NCBI RefSeq assembly: GCF_050946515.1
Contig: NZ_JBMNUX010000003.1
Coordinates: 124,001 to 188,000, forward strand
Direction: 5' to 3'
Source of the DNA: Tractidigestivibacter sp050946515
Lineage (GTDB): Bacteria > Actinomycetota > Coriobacteriia > Coriobacteriales > Atopobiaceae
Length of the DNA stretch: 64,000 nt
A program made the translations under genes and the position numbers. The notes under the pieces are model-generated. The model was not told the origin of the DNA. It searched no databases and saw only the letters and a program-made list of their open reading frames with translations. Numbering within the stretch: position 1 is the first letter of the stretch; every line of letters starts with the position of its first letter. Below are positions 46,587 through 55,481 of this stretch, in pieces.

Positions 46587-47411
46587 ATGGTCAGGATGGT
46601 TTTCGCCGATCTCGACGACACTTTCCTCACCCCTGATAAGAAAATCACTCACGAGAATGCACAGATGCTGGACGTCGCGTACCAACGCGGCGTCCAGTTT
46701 GTTCCCTGCACGGGAAGAAACATCGGGGACGTGCCTCGTGAGCTAATTTCTCATCCGGCCGTGAGGTATGCAATCTGCTGCAACGGTGCGCTGGTCGTCG
46801 ACGCGCAAACGCGCCAGCCGGTGCACAAGGTACTTATGGAAAAGTCTGCGGTGTCCGAGCTCTTTCGAAAGGTACGCCATCTCAACGTCACATTCGACAT
46901 CTTTGCCGACGGGCGCGTCTATTCTCAGCGCGAGCGTTTTGGGGGACTTATCAATTGCGTTGACCTCTCGGGTCCAACAAGGAGCTTCGTGGTTGCCGGT
47001 CGTACGCTTGTCAACGAGGGAGAGGAGCAAATAATCTCTTCTGTGCACGACATCACGCGCTTGAACATGTTCTATTTGACTGACAGGGACCGCGACGTTG
47101 CTTGGAATGCCATCGACTCCCTCTCGAATCTGAGCAGAACTCAATCGCTTAGTTGTAACATCGAGGTCATGAGTGCGGAAGCAAGCAAGGGGTCATCGCT
47201 TCTGTGGCTTTGCGAGCGTCTTGGCGTTCCGGTAAGCCAGACGGTCGCTTTCGGTGACAACGAGAATGACCGTTCGATGCTTGCTGCTGCTGGTGACGGC
47301 GTCGCCATGGCAAACGCTACCGATGGCTGCAAGGCCGCTGCTGACCACGTAACGCTCAGCTGCTCGGAGTCTGGGGTGGCTCGCTACTTGGATCCGCTAC
47401 TCAGCGTGTAG
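46587..47411 (+). CDS. Cof-type HAD phosphatase, copy 1
   Basis: A 274-residue HAD hydrolase of the Cof/YbjI (IIB) type. Motif I is VFADLDDTFLTP, motif II PCTGRN, and motifs III/IV include KGSSLLWL and AFGDNENDRSML. It starts 13 bp after the dehydratase gene. The protein at 48454 is a clear paralogue along its whole length, the two flanking a dehydrogenase gene, so the pair arose by duplication. It probably dephosphorylates a sugar-phosphate intermediate. Confidence 0.9.
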   Translation: MVRMVFADLDDTFLTPDKKITHENAQMLDVAYQRGVQFVPCTGRNIGDVPRELISHPAVRYAICCNGALVVDAQTRQPVHKVLMEKSAVSELFRKVRHLNVTFDIFADGRVYSQRERFGGLINCVDLSGPTRSFVVAGRTLVNEGEEQIISSVHDITRLNMFYLTDRDRDVAWNAIDSLSNLSRTQSLSCNIEVMSAEASKGSSLLWLCERLGVPVSQTVAFGDNENDRSMLAAAGDGVAMANATDGCKAAADHVTLSCSESGVARYLDPLLSV

Positions 47412-47437
47412 GGGGAGGCGCATGTAAGGAGAGGTTG

Positions 47438-48418
47438 ATGTCTGAGGCGTTTGTTGTCGCGTCATGCTCGGCAACTTTTGGCATCTTTAACGATGGACCG
47501 GTAAAGCGACTGACCGATGCTGGATGCGAGGTGCGGCTGAACCCATGGGGAAGGCCGATGAGCTCGCGTGAAATCCTGGAGCATGCGGATGGCGCACAGG
47601 CAATCATCCTAGGAAACGACCGGCTTGATGCCTCTACTATCGACAAGCTTTCTGACCTGCGACTTATTGCTCGACATGGCTCTGGCTTTGATGCCATCGA
47701 TTTTGATGCGGCTACGCGTCATGGCATCGTGATTACCAATACCCCGGGCGCCAACAGGGAAGAGACTGCCGACCTCACCTTCGCGCTGATTCTTGACCTT
47801 GCAAGGATGGTCACGGAGTCGGTAACGCAGCTCAAAGGCGGCGTATGGAACAAGATTCCCGGGAGAAGCCTGTATGGAAAGACGCTTGGCATCATCGGCG
47901 TCGGGCAGATTGGCATGGCCGTTGCCCGGCGTGCAATGGGCTTCGGCATGGACATCATTGGCAACGACATCGTTCAAAGAGACGAGGCAGCGCGTCTGGG
48001 GCTGCTCTACACAAGCTTGAACGACCTTCTGAGCCGAAGCGACATCATCTCTATTCACGCTCCGCTGACCTCCGCCACGAGAAACCTTATCGGAGCGCGC
48101 GAGCTGAGGCGCATGAAGGATGGCGTGCTTCTCGTGAACACCGCCCGAGCGGGGATTGTGCGTAAAGAGGCCCTGGAAAATGCGCTCAAGTCTGGGAAAG
48201 TTGGCGGCTATGCGGTTGACGTCTATGAAAATGAGCCGCCCGAGCTTGACGGCGTCTGGCAGCTTCCAAATGTGCTGACTACTCCCCATATTGGCTCGGC
48301 CACATTTGAGGCCAACCAGCGCATGGGCGATATTGTGGTCGACAACATCCTCGCATTCAAAGACGGCTACGATCCGCCCAATCGCGTGACAGCGGTAGAT
48401 CGCGTGCGCTTCTCATAG
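47438..48418 (+). CDS. D-2-hydroxyacid dehydrogenase (SerA-like)
   Basis: A 326-residue NAD-dependent dehydrogenase of the D-isomer 2-hydroxyacid family. It shows the nucleotide motif GIIGVGQIGMAVARRA and the catalytic Arg, Glu and His in NTARAGIVRKE, VYENEPPEL and TPHIGSAT. It could act on a 2-keto or 2-hydroxy acid made by the operon, for example hydroxypyruvate, glycerate or a 2-ketoaldonate. The ATG at 47438 follows AAGGAGAGG. It lies between two paralogous HAD genes. Confidence 0.9.
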   Translation: MSEAFVVASCSATFGIFNDGPVKRLTDAGCEVRLNPWGRPMSSREILEHADGAQAIILGNDRLDASTIDKLSDLRLIARHGSGFDAIDFDAATRHGIVITNTPGANREETADLTFALILDLARMVTESVTQLKGGVWNKIPGRSLYGKTLGIIGVGQIGMAVARRAMGFGMDIIGNDIVQRDEAARLGLLYTSLNDLLSRSDIISIHAPLTSATRNLIGARELRRMKDGVLLVNTARAGIVRKEALENALKSGKVGGYAVDVYENEPPELDGVWQLPNVLTTPHIGSATFEANQRMGDIVVDNILAFKDGYDPPNRVTAVDRVRFS

Positions 48419-48453
48419 CTCTTTGCGGCTGTGATGGAACAGGGGAGGTAGTC

Positions 48454-49275
48454 ATGGTCAAGCTGGTCTTTGTCGATATGGACGACACGTTCTTGAATCC
48501 GCAGAAAGAGATTACCGAGGAAAACGCGCATATCCTGGACGTCGCTTATGAGCGGGGAGTGCAGTTTGTGCCTTGCACGGGCAGAAACATCTCCGGCCTT
48601 CCCAAGCAGCTCGTCGAGCACCCTTGCGTGAGGTATGCCGTCTGCGGAAACGGAGGGCTCATAGTTGAGGCGGACACCGGAAAGGTGCTGCGCAAGATCC
48701 CTATCGAGAAGAGCACCCTTCACAGGCTTTACGCGCAGCTCCGTGACCTCTACGTGACCTTCGACATCTTCTCGGGAGACAAGATATATAGCAGCAGAAA
48801 GCGCTTCGAGCCGTTCTATTCCGTTGACGTTGGCGATGCCATGCGGCGCTTCATTATCAGCGAGAGGACCCTTGTCGATATCGAGACGGACGCGCTTCTC
48901 GACGCAGTGGGGGACATCACAAAAGCAACCGTCTTCTACACCACGCCCGAAGACAAGAAGAAGGTCTTCTCCGCGGTGGCAACGCACCCCGACCTTGTCT
49001 GCGTGCAGTCGCTTCCGGTGAACGCCGAGATTTCCAACGTCGAGGCCACCAAGGGCAAAGGTCTGGTCTGGCTCAGCAACTATCTGGGCATTGCAATCGC
49101 GGATACCATCGCCTTTGGCGACAGCAGCAACGACCTCAGCATGATTGAGGCGGCGGGAGACGGGGTGGCCATGGGAAACGCGACCGACGAGGTGAAAGCT
49201 GTCGCCGACCATATGACGGCGAGCTGCGCGGACTCTGGCGTTGCGCGTTACTTGGAGCCTCTGCTGGAAAAATAG
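48454..49275 (+). CDS. Cof-type HAD phosphatase, copy 2
   Basis: A 273-residue HAD hydrolase paralogous to that at 46587: shared spans include DVAYxRGVQFVPCTGRNI, VRYAxCxNG and VTFDIF. Motif I is VFVDMDDTFLNP and motif IV AFGDSSNDLSMI. The differences are mostly in the cap domain, which sets substrate choice, so the two may serve different intermediates. It ends the operon; the next gene starts 167 bp later. Confidence 0.9.
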   Translation: MVKLVFVDMDDTFLNPQKEITEENAHILDVAYERGVQFVPCTGRNISGLPKQLVEHPCVRYAVCGNGGLIVEADTGKVLRKIPIEKSTLHRLYAQLRDLYVTFDIFSGDKIYSSRKRFEPFYSVDVGDAMRRFIISERTLVDIETDALLDAVGDITKATVFYTTPEDKKKVFSAVATHPDLVCVQSLPVNAEISNVEATKGKGLVWLSNYLGIAIADTIAFGDSSNDLSMIEAAGDGVAMGNATDEVKAVADHMTASCADSGVARYLEPLLEK

Positions 49276-49442
49276 CGTGGGTCGGTTTGGGTGCCGGCCT
49301 CCCCTCTGCTGGTCGAGCCGTTGCACTTTTGATTGTGACCTTCTCGCCTCGCCGGCGGGTCTCTTGTCGGTATTAAGACGGAGAGCTTGCAGAAGGGGTA
49401 TAGAATCGCCTTGGTTTTCTTTGCGGCGATTCGAAAGGATGC

Positions 49443-50690
49443 ATGATGAGCGACGTTGTCGAGCGCTTTATGCGCTACGTGCAGGTTGACTCCCCGTCGG
49501 ACCCGGAGAATGAGGAAGAGACCCCATCTACGCCCCTGCAGCATGGCATGGCGCATATGCTGGGCCAGGACCTTGAGGAAATTGGCTGCGTAGACGTGCA
49601 GGTCGACGAGCACGCCTATGTGACGGCAACGCTTCCTGCCTCTGCTGGTGCAGAAGAGCTTCCTGCGCTTTGCCTTTGCGCGCATATTGACACGTCCTTT
49701 GATGCGCCGTCGCTTGACGTCCGCCCGCATCTCGTGCATTACGAAGGCGGAAACCTTTTGGCCGGCACCGTTGACGGCAAGGAGGTTTACACAACGCCTG
49801 ACCAGGTCCCAGACCTCAAGAAGTTTGTCGGCCAGGACATCGTCTGCTCCGACGGCTCCACGCTTCTGGGAGCCGACGACAAGGCCGGCGTCGCCGAGAT
49901 TTGCTCGCTTCTCTCCCGCCTTGTCGCAAATCCCCAAATGCCGCACCCGGCGCTCAAGATCGCCTTCGTGCCTGACGAGGAGATTGGTCATGGCGCAAGC
50001 TTGCTTGACCTCGACAAGCTCGGCGCGGCATGGGGCTACACCGTCGACGGGGAGGACCTAGGAGAGTTCAGCTACGAGACCTTCAATGCGTCTGCAGCCG
50101 TCGTGCGCATTCGTGGCGTGATGGTTCATCCCGGCACCGCCAAGGGCGTGATGGTCAACGCCATAACCGTCGCCTCCGAGTTTATGCAGATGGTGCCTGC
50201 CGCGGAGAGGCCCGAGCACACCAGCGACCGCGAGGGCTTCTACCATCCCACGTCGGTCAGGGGCACGGCCTCTGATGTCTCGCTTGCCTTTATCGTCCGT
50301 GACCACGATGCTGCCATTTTCGAGCAGCGCGAGCAGACGCTTCGCGACATCGCCGCCTTCTTGAACAAGCGCTATGGCGAGGGAACCGTTGAGGTTTCGA
50401 TCCACGAGCAGTACCGCAACATGGCCGAGGCCTTCGGCGACTGCCCGTTCTTGATAGACAACGCGCTTGCGGCCTACCGAGAGGCTGGCGTCGAGCCCAA
50501 CGTGATTCCGACACGCGGAGGCACTGACGGCTCGCAGTTGTCGCTGCGCGGGCTCCCGTGCCCCAACATTGCGACGGGCGGATACAATGCGCACTCGGTA
50601 CGCGAGTTCATTCCGGTCAGCTCGCTTGAGACCACGGTCGATATCCTGCAGAACTTGGTCGCCAAGTTCGCTGTTCCGCAGAGGGCCTAG
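49443..50690 (+). CDS. pepT: Peptidase T (tripeptide aminopeptidase)
   Basis: A 415-residue di-zinc M20 peptidase that removes N-terminal residues from tripeptides in the cytoplasm. Metal and catalytic motifs are CAHIDTSFDAPS, LLGADDKAGVAEI and FVPDEEIGHGA, with the C-terminal GGTDGSQLSLRG typical of PepT. Length fits the family. Two adjacent ATGs are possible (49443, 49446), after AAAGGA. It seems to be a single-gene unit with its own promoter in the 167-bp gap. Confidence 0.93.
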   Translation: MMSDVVERFMRYVQVDSPSDPENEEETPSTPLQHGMAHMLGQDLEEIGCVDVQVDEHAYVTATLPASAGAEELPALCLCAHIDTSFDAPSLDVRPHLVHYEGGNLLAGTVDGKEVYTTPDQVPDLKKFVGQDIVCSDGSTLLGADDKAGVAEICSLLSRLVANPQMPHPALKIAFVPDEEIGHGASLLDLDKLGAAWGYTVDGEDLGEFSYETFNASAAVVRIRGVMVHPGTAKGVMVNAITVASEFMQMVPAAERPEHTSDREGFYHPTSVRGTASDVSLAFIVRDHDAAIFEQREQTLRDIAAFLNKRYGEGTVEVSIHEQYRNMAEAFGDCPFLIDNALAAYREAGVEPNVIPTRGGTDGSQLSLRGLPCPNIATGGYNAHSVREFIPVSSLETTVDILQNLVAKFAVPQRA

Positions 50691-50971
50691 CGCAAAGGGG
50701 CGGCCGTCTGGAGCCAATCGCGCGCCATTCTCACGATTCTTATTTGTGCCGGAGCCCCCGTCAGCCAATCCACGCTGCCGGGCGGCTCCACACTTTCTTC
50801 AATTATGTAACCGTTTACAGTCAGTAATGCCCCGCCTGCCCGTATGGCAGACAATGAAGCCCATTGACGGCAGGACCTAGGCTTTTTTCAGGAATTGGAA
50901 TATAGAGTGGTTATAGAAGTAGACGGGAGCATACCTATGCGGTCAAAGAGGTTCAACGGAGGCGTCGATCG

Positions 50972-51514
50972 ATGATGCACGGCATTCTCGCGGCGGTCGC
51001 CGTGGGGATGCCCGTGCTCGCAGCTGTAGTCGAGTGGTTGGGCAGCATCGGTATCTCTGAGCGGCACCACAGCCATCATGATACGTTTGTGATATCGGCG
51101 GCTCTCACGCACTCTATTGCGCTTGCGATGGTCTTCATGGGCGTTACGGGCATGCTGCTTGTGTGGCTCTGTGAAATCGGGGTGTTCCGTGCAGACTCAA
51201 TGACAATCCTGGCGTTCTTCTCGACCTTCATCCTGGTCTCATTTGTGGCCTGGCTGTTCTTGCGTCGCTATCGCGTCTCGCTCTACGACGACTTCATGGA
51301 CGTGCGCCCCTTTGTGGGCAACGTCCGTTCTGTTATCTACGACGAGATCGAAAGCATGGAATGGACTGGTCTCCGGACGGGATCCGGCTATCGTGACCTC
51401 GTGATTTATGAGGATGGCGAGAAGTACGTGAGGATTCCGGGGATGCTCAACATCGAGCAGATTTTGATGCGGATCGACCGCTATGACGTGCTGGCCCGCC
51501 AGTCTGACAAGTAG
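50972..51514 (+). CDS. Small membrane protein of unknown function
   Basis: A 180-residue protein with three hydrophobic segments (about residues 4-22, 44-68 and 77-98), followed by a soluble C-terminal domain with DDFMDVRPFV and VIYDEIESMEWTG. The domain reads like a small PH-type beta fold. The His pair-rich SERHHSHHDT lies between the first two segments. I do not recognise a function. It sits alone between pepT and the HAD pair. Confidence 0.65.
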   Translation: MMHGILAAVAVGMPVLAAVVEWLGSIGISERHHSHHDTFVISAALTHSIALAMVFMGVTGMLLVWLCEIGVFRADSMTILAFFSTFILVSFVAWLFLRRYRVSLYDDFMDVRPFVGNVRSVIYDEIESMEWTGLRTGSGYRDLVIYEDGEKYVRIPGMLNIEQILMRIDRYDVLARQSDK

Positions 51515-51639
51515 CTAATGAGCTTATGAAGGCCTCGTTTATCGTGACGCAGCGCTTTTCCTGACCGTATGATAGAAGTGAATACTACCTGTATAAGCTG
51601 GCTGGAGTCCGTTTTCTTTCCGTTTGAAGGGGTCGCGTC

Positions 51640-52485
51640 TTGATAAAGCTTGTTCTTTCCGACATGGACAACACGCTTGTGCCCGTGGGTCAGCGCAGCG
51701 TGTCCTATCGGACTATGGAAGCCATTCATGCCGTTCTCGATGCGGGCGTTCGCTTTGGGCCAGACACCGGTCGCGACTACATCGAGCTGCTGCGCTTCTT
51801 CAAGATGGACGAGGCTCCGCTGCAGACGGCCATCATGTCTAACGGAAAGCGCGTCCGTGTCGACGGAAAGTACGTCTCGGTCACGTGCTTCGAGAAGGGG
51901 AGCCTCGATCGCTTGGGGGAGGCCCTCAAGAACGAGGATGGCATGTTTTTGGTCTGCTATCCGGAGAAGAGCAACTTCATGGTGCCGGCCTACGTCATAG
52001 GCGCCACCGAAGACGAGCTTGCCGCCATCGAGCGCTTGACTCACTTTAACGGTGGCTTGGTGGAGAAGCTGCCGAAGATAGACTACATTGCCGCAGCTAT
52101 TGCTTGCTTTGGCGGCGAGAAGCGCATGGAGCGGTGCCGCCAGATTGTGAGCGAGGTCACGCCTGAGCTAGACGTGGTGTGTCCGCTGCCGGGCATGTTT
52201 GACGTGCTGCCGCACGGAGTGACCAAGGCCACTGCGCTTGACACTGTCCTAGAGGCTACGGGAATCAAGCGCGACGAGGTCGTTGTGTTTGGCGACTCGG
52301 GAAACGACCTGACGATTATGAAGCAGGCTGGCTATCCTGTGGCGGTGGGCAACGCTATGCCCGAGGTCAAGTCGGTGGCAAAGGCTGTTGTAGGCAATTC
52401 GGCTGACGAGGGGGTTGCCGATGCGCTGTTCCAGATTGCAGAGGCCTCTAAGGCCGGGCGCATTCCCGATTTTTTGCGTGGCTAA
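51640..52485 (+). CDS. Cof-type HAD phosphatase, copy 3
   Basis: A 281-residue HAD-IIB hydrolase with motif I VLSDMDNTLVPVG, motif II lying in PDTGRDY and motif IV VFGDSGNDLTIM. The start appears to be TTG at 51640, with GAAGGGG about 8 bases before it; no ATG fits as well. It is only distantly related to copies 1 and 2. Copy 4 follows 56 bp later. Confidence 0.87.
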   Translation: MIKLVLSDMDNTLVPVGQRSVSYRTMEAIHAVLDAGVRFGPDTGRDYIELLRFFKMDEAPLQTAIMSNGKRVRVDGKYVSVTCFEKGSLDRLGEALKNEDGMFLVCYPEKSNFMVPAYVIGATEDELAAIERLTHFNGGLVEKLPKIDYIAAAIACFGGEKRMERCRQIVSEVTPELDVVCPLPGMFDVLPHGVTKATALDTVLEATGIKRDEVVVFGDSGNDLTIMKQAGYPVAVGNAMPEVKSVAKAVVGNSADEGVADALFQIAEASKAGRIPDFLRG

Positions 52486-52541
52486 GCTAGATTGGGCTGG
52501 GTGATCTGAGGAAATGACTATCGAGGGATACGGGGGGTCAA

Positions 52542-53339
52542 ATGATTAAGCTCGTCGCTTCCGACATGGACGGTACCCTGCTTGACGAAAACTCGGAGCT
52601 TCCCGAGGAGACGTTCGACCTGATTCACCAGATGCATGAGCAGGGGATTGTGTTCGTGGCAAGCTCGGGACGCAGGTATGGGACGCTTCGATGGTTCTTT
52701 GAGCCAGTAGCGGACGAGATGGATTATGTCGGGTCGCTGGGGTGCCAGGTCTATGCGGAGGGGAAGCTGCTCGATCGGGAAGTCTTCTCGACGCTGGCCA
52801 TTCAAAAGCTGTTCCGCACCTGCTCTGCGTTCGACTGCTTGCATCTGGTGCTGTACGACCAGGAGCACACCTATCTGCTCGACGACCTCTCTCATTACGT
52901 TCGAGAGCTGGACAAAGACTTGCCGAATGCCCAGCGCATGTACGATCCGCCATCGCCAGGCATCAGCATCATCAAGGCTGCCGTCTGCTACGATCGCGCA
53001 AGCGACATCATGGACATGGTCTACGTGCTCGAGCGCGAGCTGGGTGAGTGGTTTACCTTCATGCCGTCGGGCTCCAAGTGGATTGACGTCACGCCGCGTG
53101 GGGTGAACAAGGCCACGGGAGTCGCACAGCTTATGCGCTACTACGGGATTACGCCCGACGAGGTCATTGCGTTCGGTGACTCCATGAATGACTACTCTAT
53201 CCTGCGCTTTGTCGGCCATCCATACGTTATGGGCAACGCGCGCTACGCCTTGAAGCAGATTGCCGAAAACGTGATTGGCACGAACGAAGAGCACGCCGTT
53301 CAGCAGGAAATGCGAAGGATTCTGGCTGATCAGGGATAG
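52542..53339 (+). CDS. Cof-type HAD phosphatase, copy 4
   Basis: A 265-residue HAD-IIB hydrolase with motif I VASDMDGTLLDEN, motif II ASSGRRYGT and motif IV AFGDSMNDYSIL. It is probably a sugar-phosphate or FMN-type phosphatase, judged by family only. The four Cof-like genes in 7 kb are unusual, and this pair is not joined to the PTS operon. A family 2 repeat region follows. Confidence 0.88.
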   Translation: MIKLVASDMDGTLLDENSELPEETFDLIHQMHEQGIVFVASSGRRYGTLRWFFEPVADEMDYVGSLGCQVYAEGKLLDREVFSTLAIQKLFRTCSAFDCLHLVLYDQEHTYLLDDLSHYVRELDKDLPNAQRMYDPPSPGISIIKAAVCYDRASDIMDMVYVLERELGEWFTFMPSGSKWIDVTPRGVNKATGVAQLMRYYGITPDEVIAFGDSMNDYSILRFVGHPYVMGNARYALKQIAENVIGTNEEHAVQQEMRRILADQG

Positions 53340-53459
53340 GTCGCGGTCGTTGGTGCGTGATGTCGAGGGATTTTGGAGGGCGGACCTTATGGGTTCGCCC
53401 TTTTATTGTGCCACAGTCTTGTCGCCACAATCTCATTTTTATGACCTGGCGGGGAGGGG

Positions 53460-53771
53460 AGTGCGCATAACCTAACAGCACCCCCTCTTGCGGAGGCGAG
53501 TCGTTGAGGTTATGCGCACTCCCCCTTGCCGCTTCCCCTTGGCAGAGGGGGCGACCGAGCTGGAACGCTTGGTCAAAAGGCGCCGCGACCCTTGGAAAGC
53601 TATGCCTCTAAGCTGCCGTGATGCGGGTTATGCGCGCTTTCCTGAAAGCTCAGGGATCTCTGGTCCCAAGGGCTACCAGAGCAAACGCCAGAGAATGCCC
53701 CCAAGGCGAGTGCGCATAACCTCAATGCGCAGGGGCTGCGAGTGGTGTTGTTGTGAGGTTATGCGCACTCG
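53460..53771. repeat. Family 2 palindromes, two copies
   Basis: Palindromes at 53460-53520 and 53707-53771 have arms AGTGCGCATAACCT and AGGTTATGCGCACT, matching the block at 34331-34615. Their loops differ in sequence. A degenerate half-site GGGTTATGCGCGC lies between them near 53625. The 550 bp between the last HAD gene and the tRNA otherwise hold no credible gene; longer frames here only read through the repeats. Confidence 0.9.
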
Positions 53772-53894
53772 CGTCCTGCTCAGGCAAAGACGATGGCTAG
53801 CAATGATTGTGTGGCATCTATGAAGATGGCTTCTAATATTGCTCTCTATGGCAAGAGTCGCTAAAGTAATTTCTTGCGCAAAGGCGCAGCATAT

Positions 53895-53971
<77 letters not shown>

Positions 53972-53980
53972 TAAAAAATC

Positions 53981-54012
53981 AGCCCAGAAGCTTTCGCTTC
54001 TGGGCTTTTTCT
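53981..54012 (+). terminator. Rho-independent terminator after tRNA-fMet
   Basis: AGCCCAGAAGC pairs with GCTTCTGGGCT around TTTC and is followed by TTTTCTTTC. It may also serve the convergent gene that ends at 54020. Confidence 0.92.
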
Positions 54013-54019
54013 TTCGCTC

Positions 54020-55369
54020 CTATTCAAAGCGCTTCGGCACAAGCTTGTTCACGTCGCAGGTCTCGTTGCGCCACTCCCCTTGGTAGTACGGGAAGCGAGC
54101 GACGATTGCGCGGATGCGCTTCTGCGGATGTCCGGGCTCGCCCCACAAAACCTCGAGCTCGGTGCCCTCCTTGGCGTAGCCCTGCTCGATGCAGGCGAGC
54201 GAGATCATCCTGCGCTCGTAGAAGGCGTAGCAGCGACCGGTCGCAAAGCCAATGCGCTTGTCGCCGTCAAGCACATAGCTGCCAATGATACGCGCCTGCA
54301 AGTTGAGACCGTTGTAGGTGTCGTGGTACTGCTCGATGGGGTCGTAGGGCTCAACGTCCCGACCACGGAATTGGCTCATGAACACGTCGCCGACGTCCTC
54401 GGTGTTCCACTCGAGCGTCACCATCTGACGGCCTTCGTGGGCCTTGTGCGCAGCCTTGGCCTTCTCGGCGGCGGCCTTGCCGCGGAAGTCGTGGTTCATG
54501 TTCACGCAGTAGCCCCAGCCAATGTCCCAGGGCGTGACGTCGAGGGAGTGCGGGTCGTCGGCAACCGAGCCACCCGGAACCTGCGGCGGGCAGTACTTGC
54601 GAGCAAAGTCAGCCAGGCCGGGGTCGGTGTCGTAGTACGCGTAGGCATAGTGCTGGAACTGGTTGGGATAGCCGCCTGGCGTGTGGTTGAGAATCGTGTA
54701 GTTTCGGAAGCCAATCGGCTTTCCGCCGAACTTCTCGAGCGAGTTGCGCAGCGCGTCGTAGGCGGCCTCGGCGTCCTTCTCGGCTCCGTGAATCTCATAG
54801 GCCAAGCAGCCGCTCATTCCCAGGCGGTGCACAGTGCAAGGCGCTCCGCCCAGCGTTGCCGGCTTGTTCCGGGCAAACTCGATGTCGTGCAGGTCACACT
54901 GGCAGGCGTCCTCCACGATTTCGAGCGACTTGGGCCCGTCCACCTGGTAGAAGTACTCGTCCGAGACCATCTCGGTCTTCACGTCTTTGCCTTGGGCTGC
55001 CGCGGCCGCGCCAAAGTACAGAAGCGGAGCCAGCCAATAGCAGCGCCAGAGGTTGTCGCTCTTGTACATAATCACGCCGTCGCCAATGAGCTTGCCGTTG
55101 TCGTTGAGCATCAGACCATGCTTGGACTGCCCTGGCTTCATCTGCGAGAAGTCGCGGTTCACGCACTGGTAGTTGAGGAAATCCGCCGCGTCGGCGCCGC
55201 TTACGTCTATGACTGGCGAGCAGCACAGCGTGGTGCCGAGCCATGCCGTGGACCTGCATGCCAGATACTCCGCGCGTGCGCCCTCGTACTCGTTAGGCAG
55301 GTTTGTCCCGTAGAGCGGTCGGATGTCGAAAGCTCCCTCGTAGACCCTGCTGTCTTTCGAAAAGTTCAT
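54020..55369 (-). CDS. GcvT-fold protein (aminomethyltransferase/O-demethylase-like)
   Basis: A 449-residue tetrahydrofolate-binding protein of the GcvT fold. It has N-terminal VSGADAADFLNY and KHGLMLNDNGKLIGDG, both typical of the family, then YFYQVDGPKSLEIVEDA and a C-terminal domain. It is longer than glycine-cleavage GcvT (about 365) and no gcvH or gcvP is near. The length fits folate-dependent O-demethylases such as LigM/DesA or the DmdA group. It likely moves a methyl group from a methoxylated or methylated substrate, but the substrate is not known. The PucR gene lies upstream on the same strand. Confidence 0.78.
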   Translation of the reverse strand: MNFSKDSRVYEGAFDIRPLYGTNLPNEYEGARAEYLACRSTAWLGTTLCCSPVIDVSGADAADFLNYQCVNRDFSQMKPGQSKHGLMLNDNGKLIGDGVIMYKSDNLWRCYWLAPLLYFGAAAAAQGKDVKTEMVSDEYFYQVDGPKSLEIVEDACQCDLHDIEFARNKPATLGGAPCTVHRLGMSGCLAYEIHGAEKDAEAAYDALRNSLEKFGGKPIGFRNYTILNHTPGGYPNQFQHYAYAYYDTDPGLADFARKYCPPQVPGGSVADDPHSLDVTPWDIGWGYCVNMNHDFRGKAAAEKAKAAHKAHEGRQMVTLEWNTEDVGDVFMSQFRGRDVEPYDPIEQYHDTYNGLNLQARIIGSYVLDGDKRIGFATGRCYAFYERRMISLACIEQGYAKEGTELEVLWGEPGHPQKRIRAIVARFPYYQGEWRNETCDVNKLVPKRFE

Positions 55370-55481
55370 GGTGCCTCCTCCGTCGGTAACTTCATCTTGC
55401 TCGTTACCTTGAAGGTAGGATTTTCAACAGGAGGCCTCTACGGATGGACGTCCGATTTGAACGGCCCAGCTTTGGAAAGTA

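Noticed and set aside
53488..53823. 111-residue rightward frame before tRNA-fMet
   Set aside because: It only reads through family 2 palindromes and has Arg/Met-rich nonsense composition.
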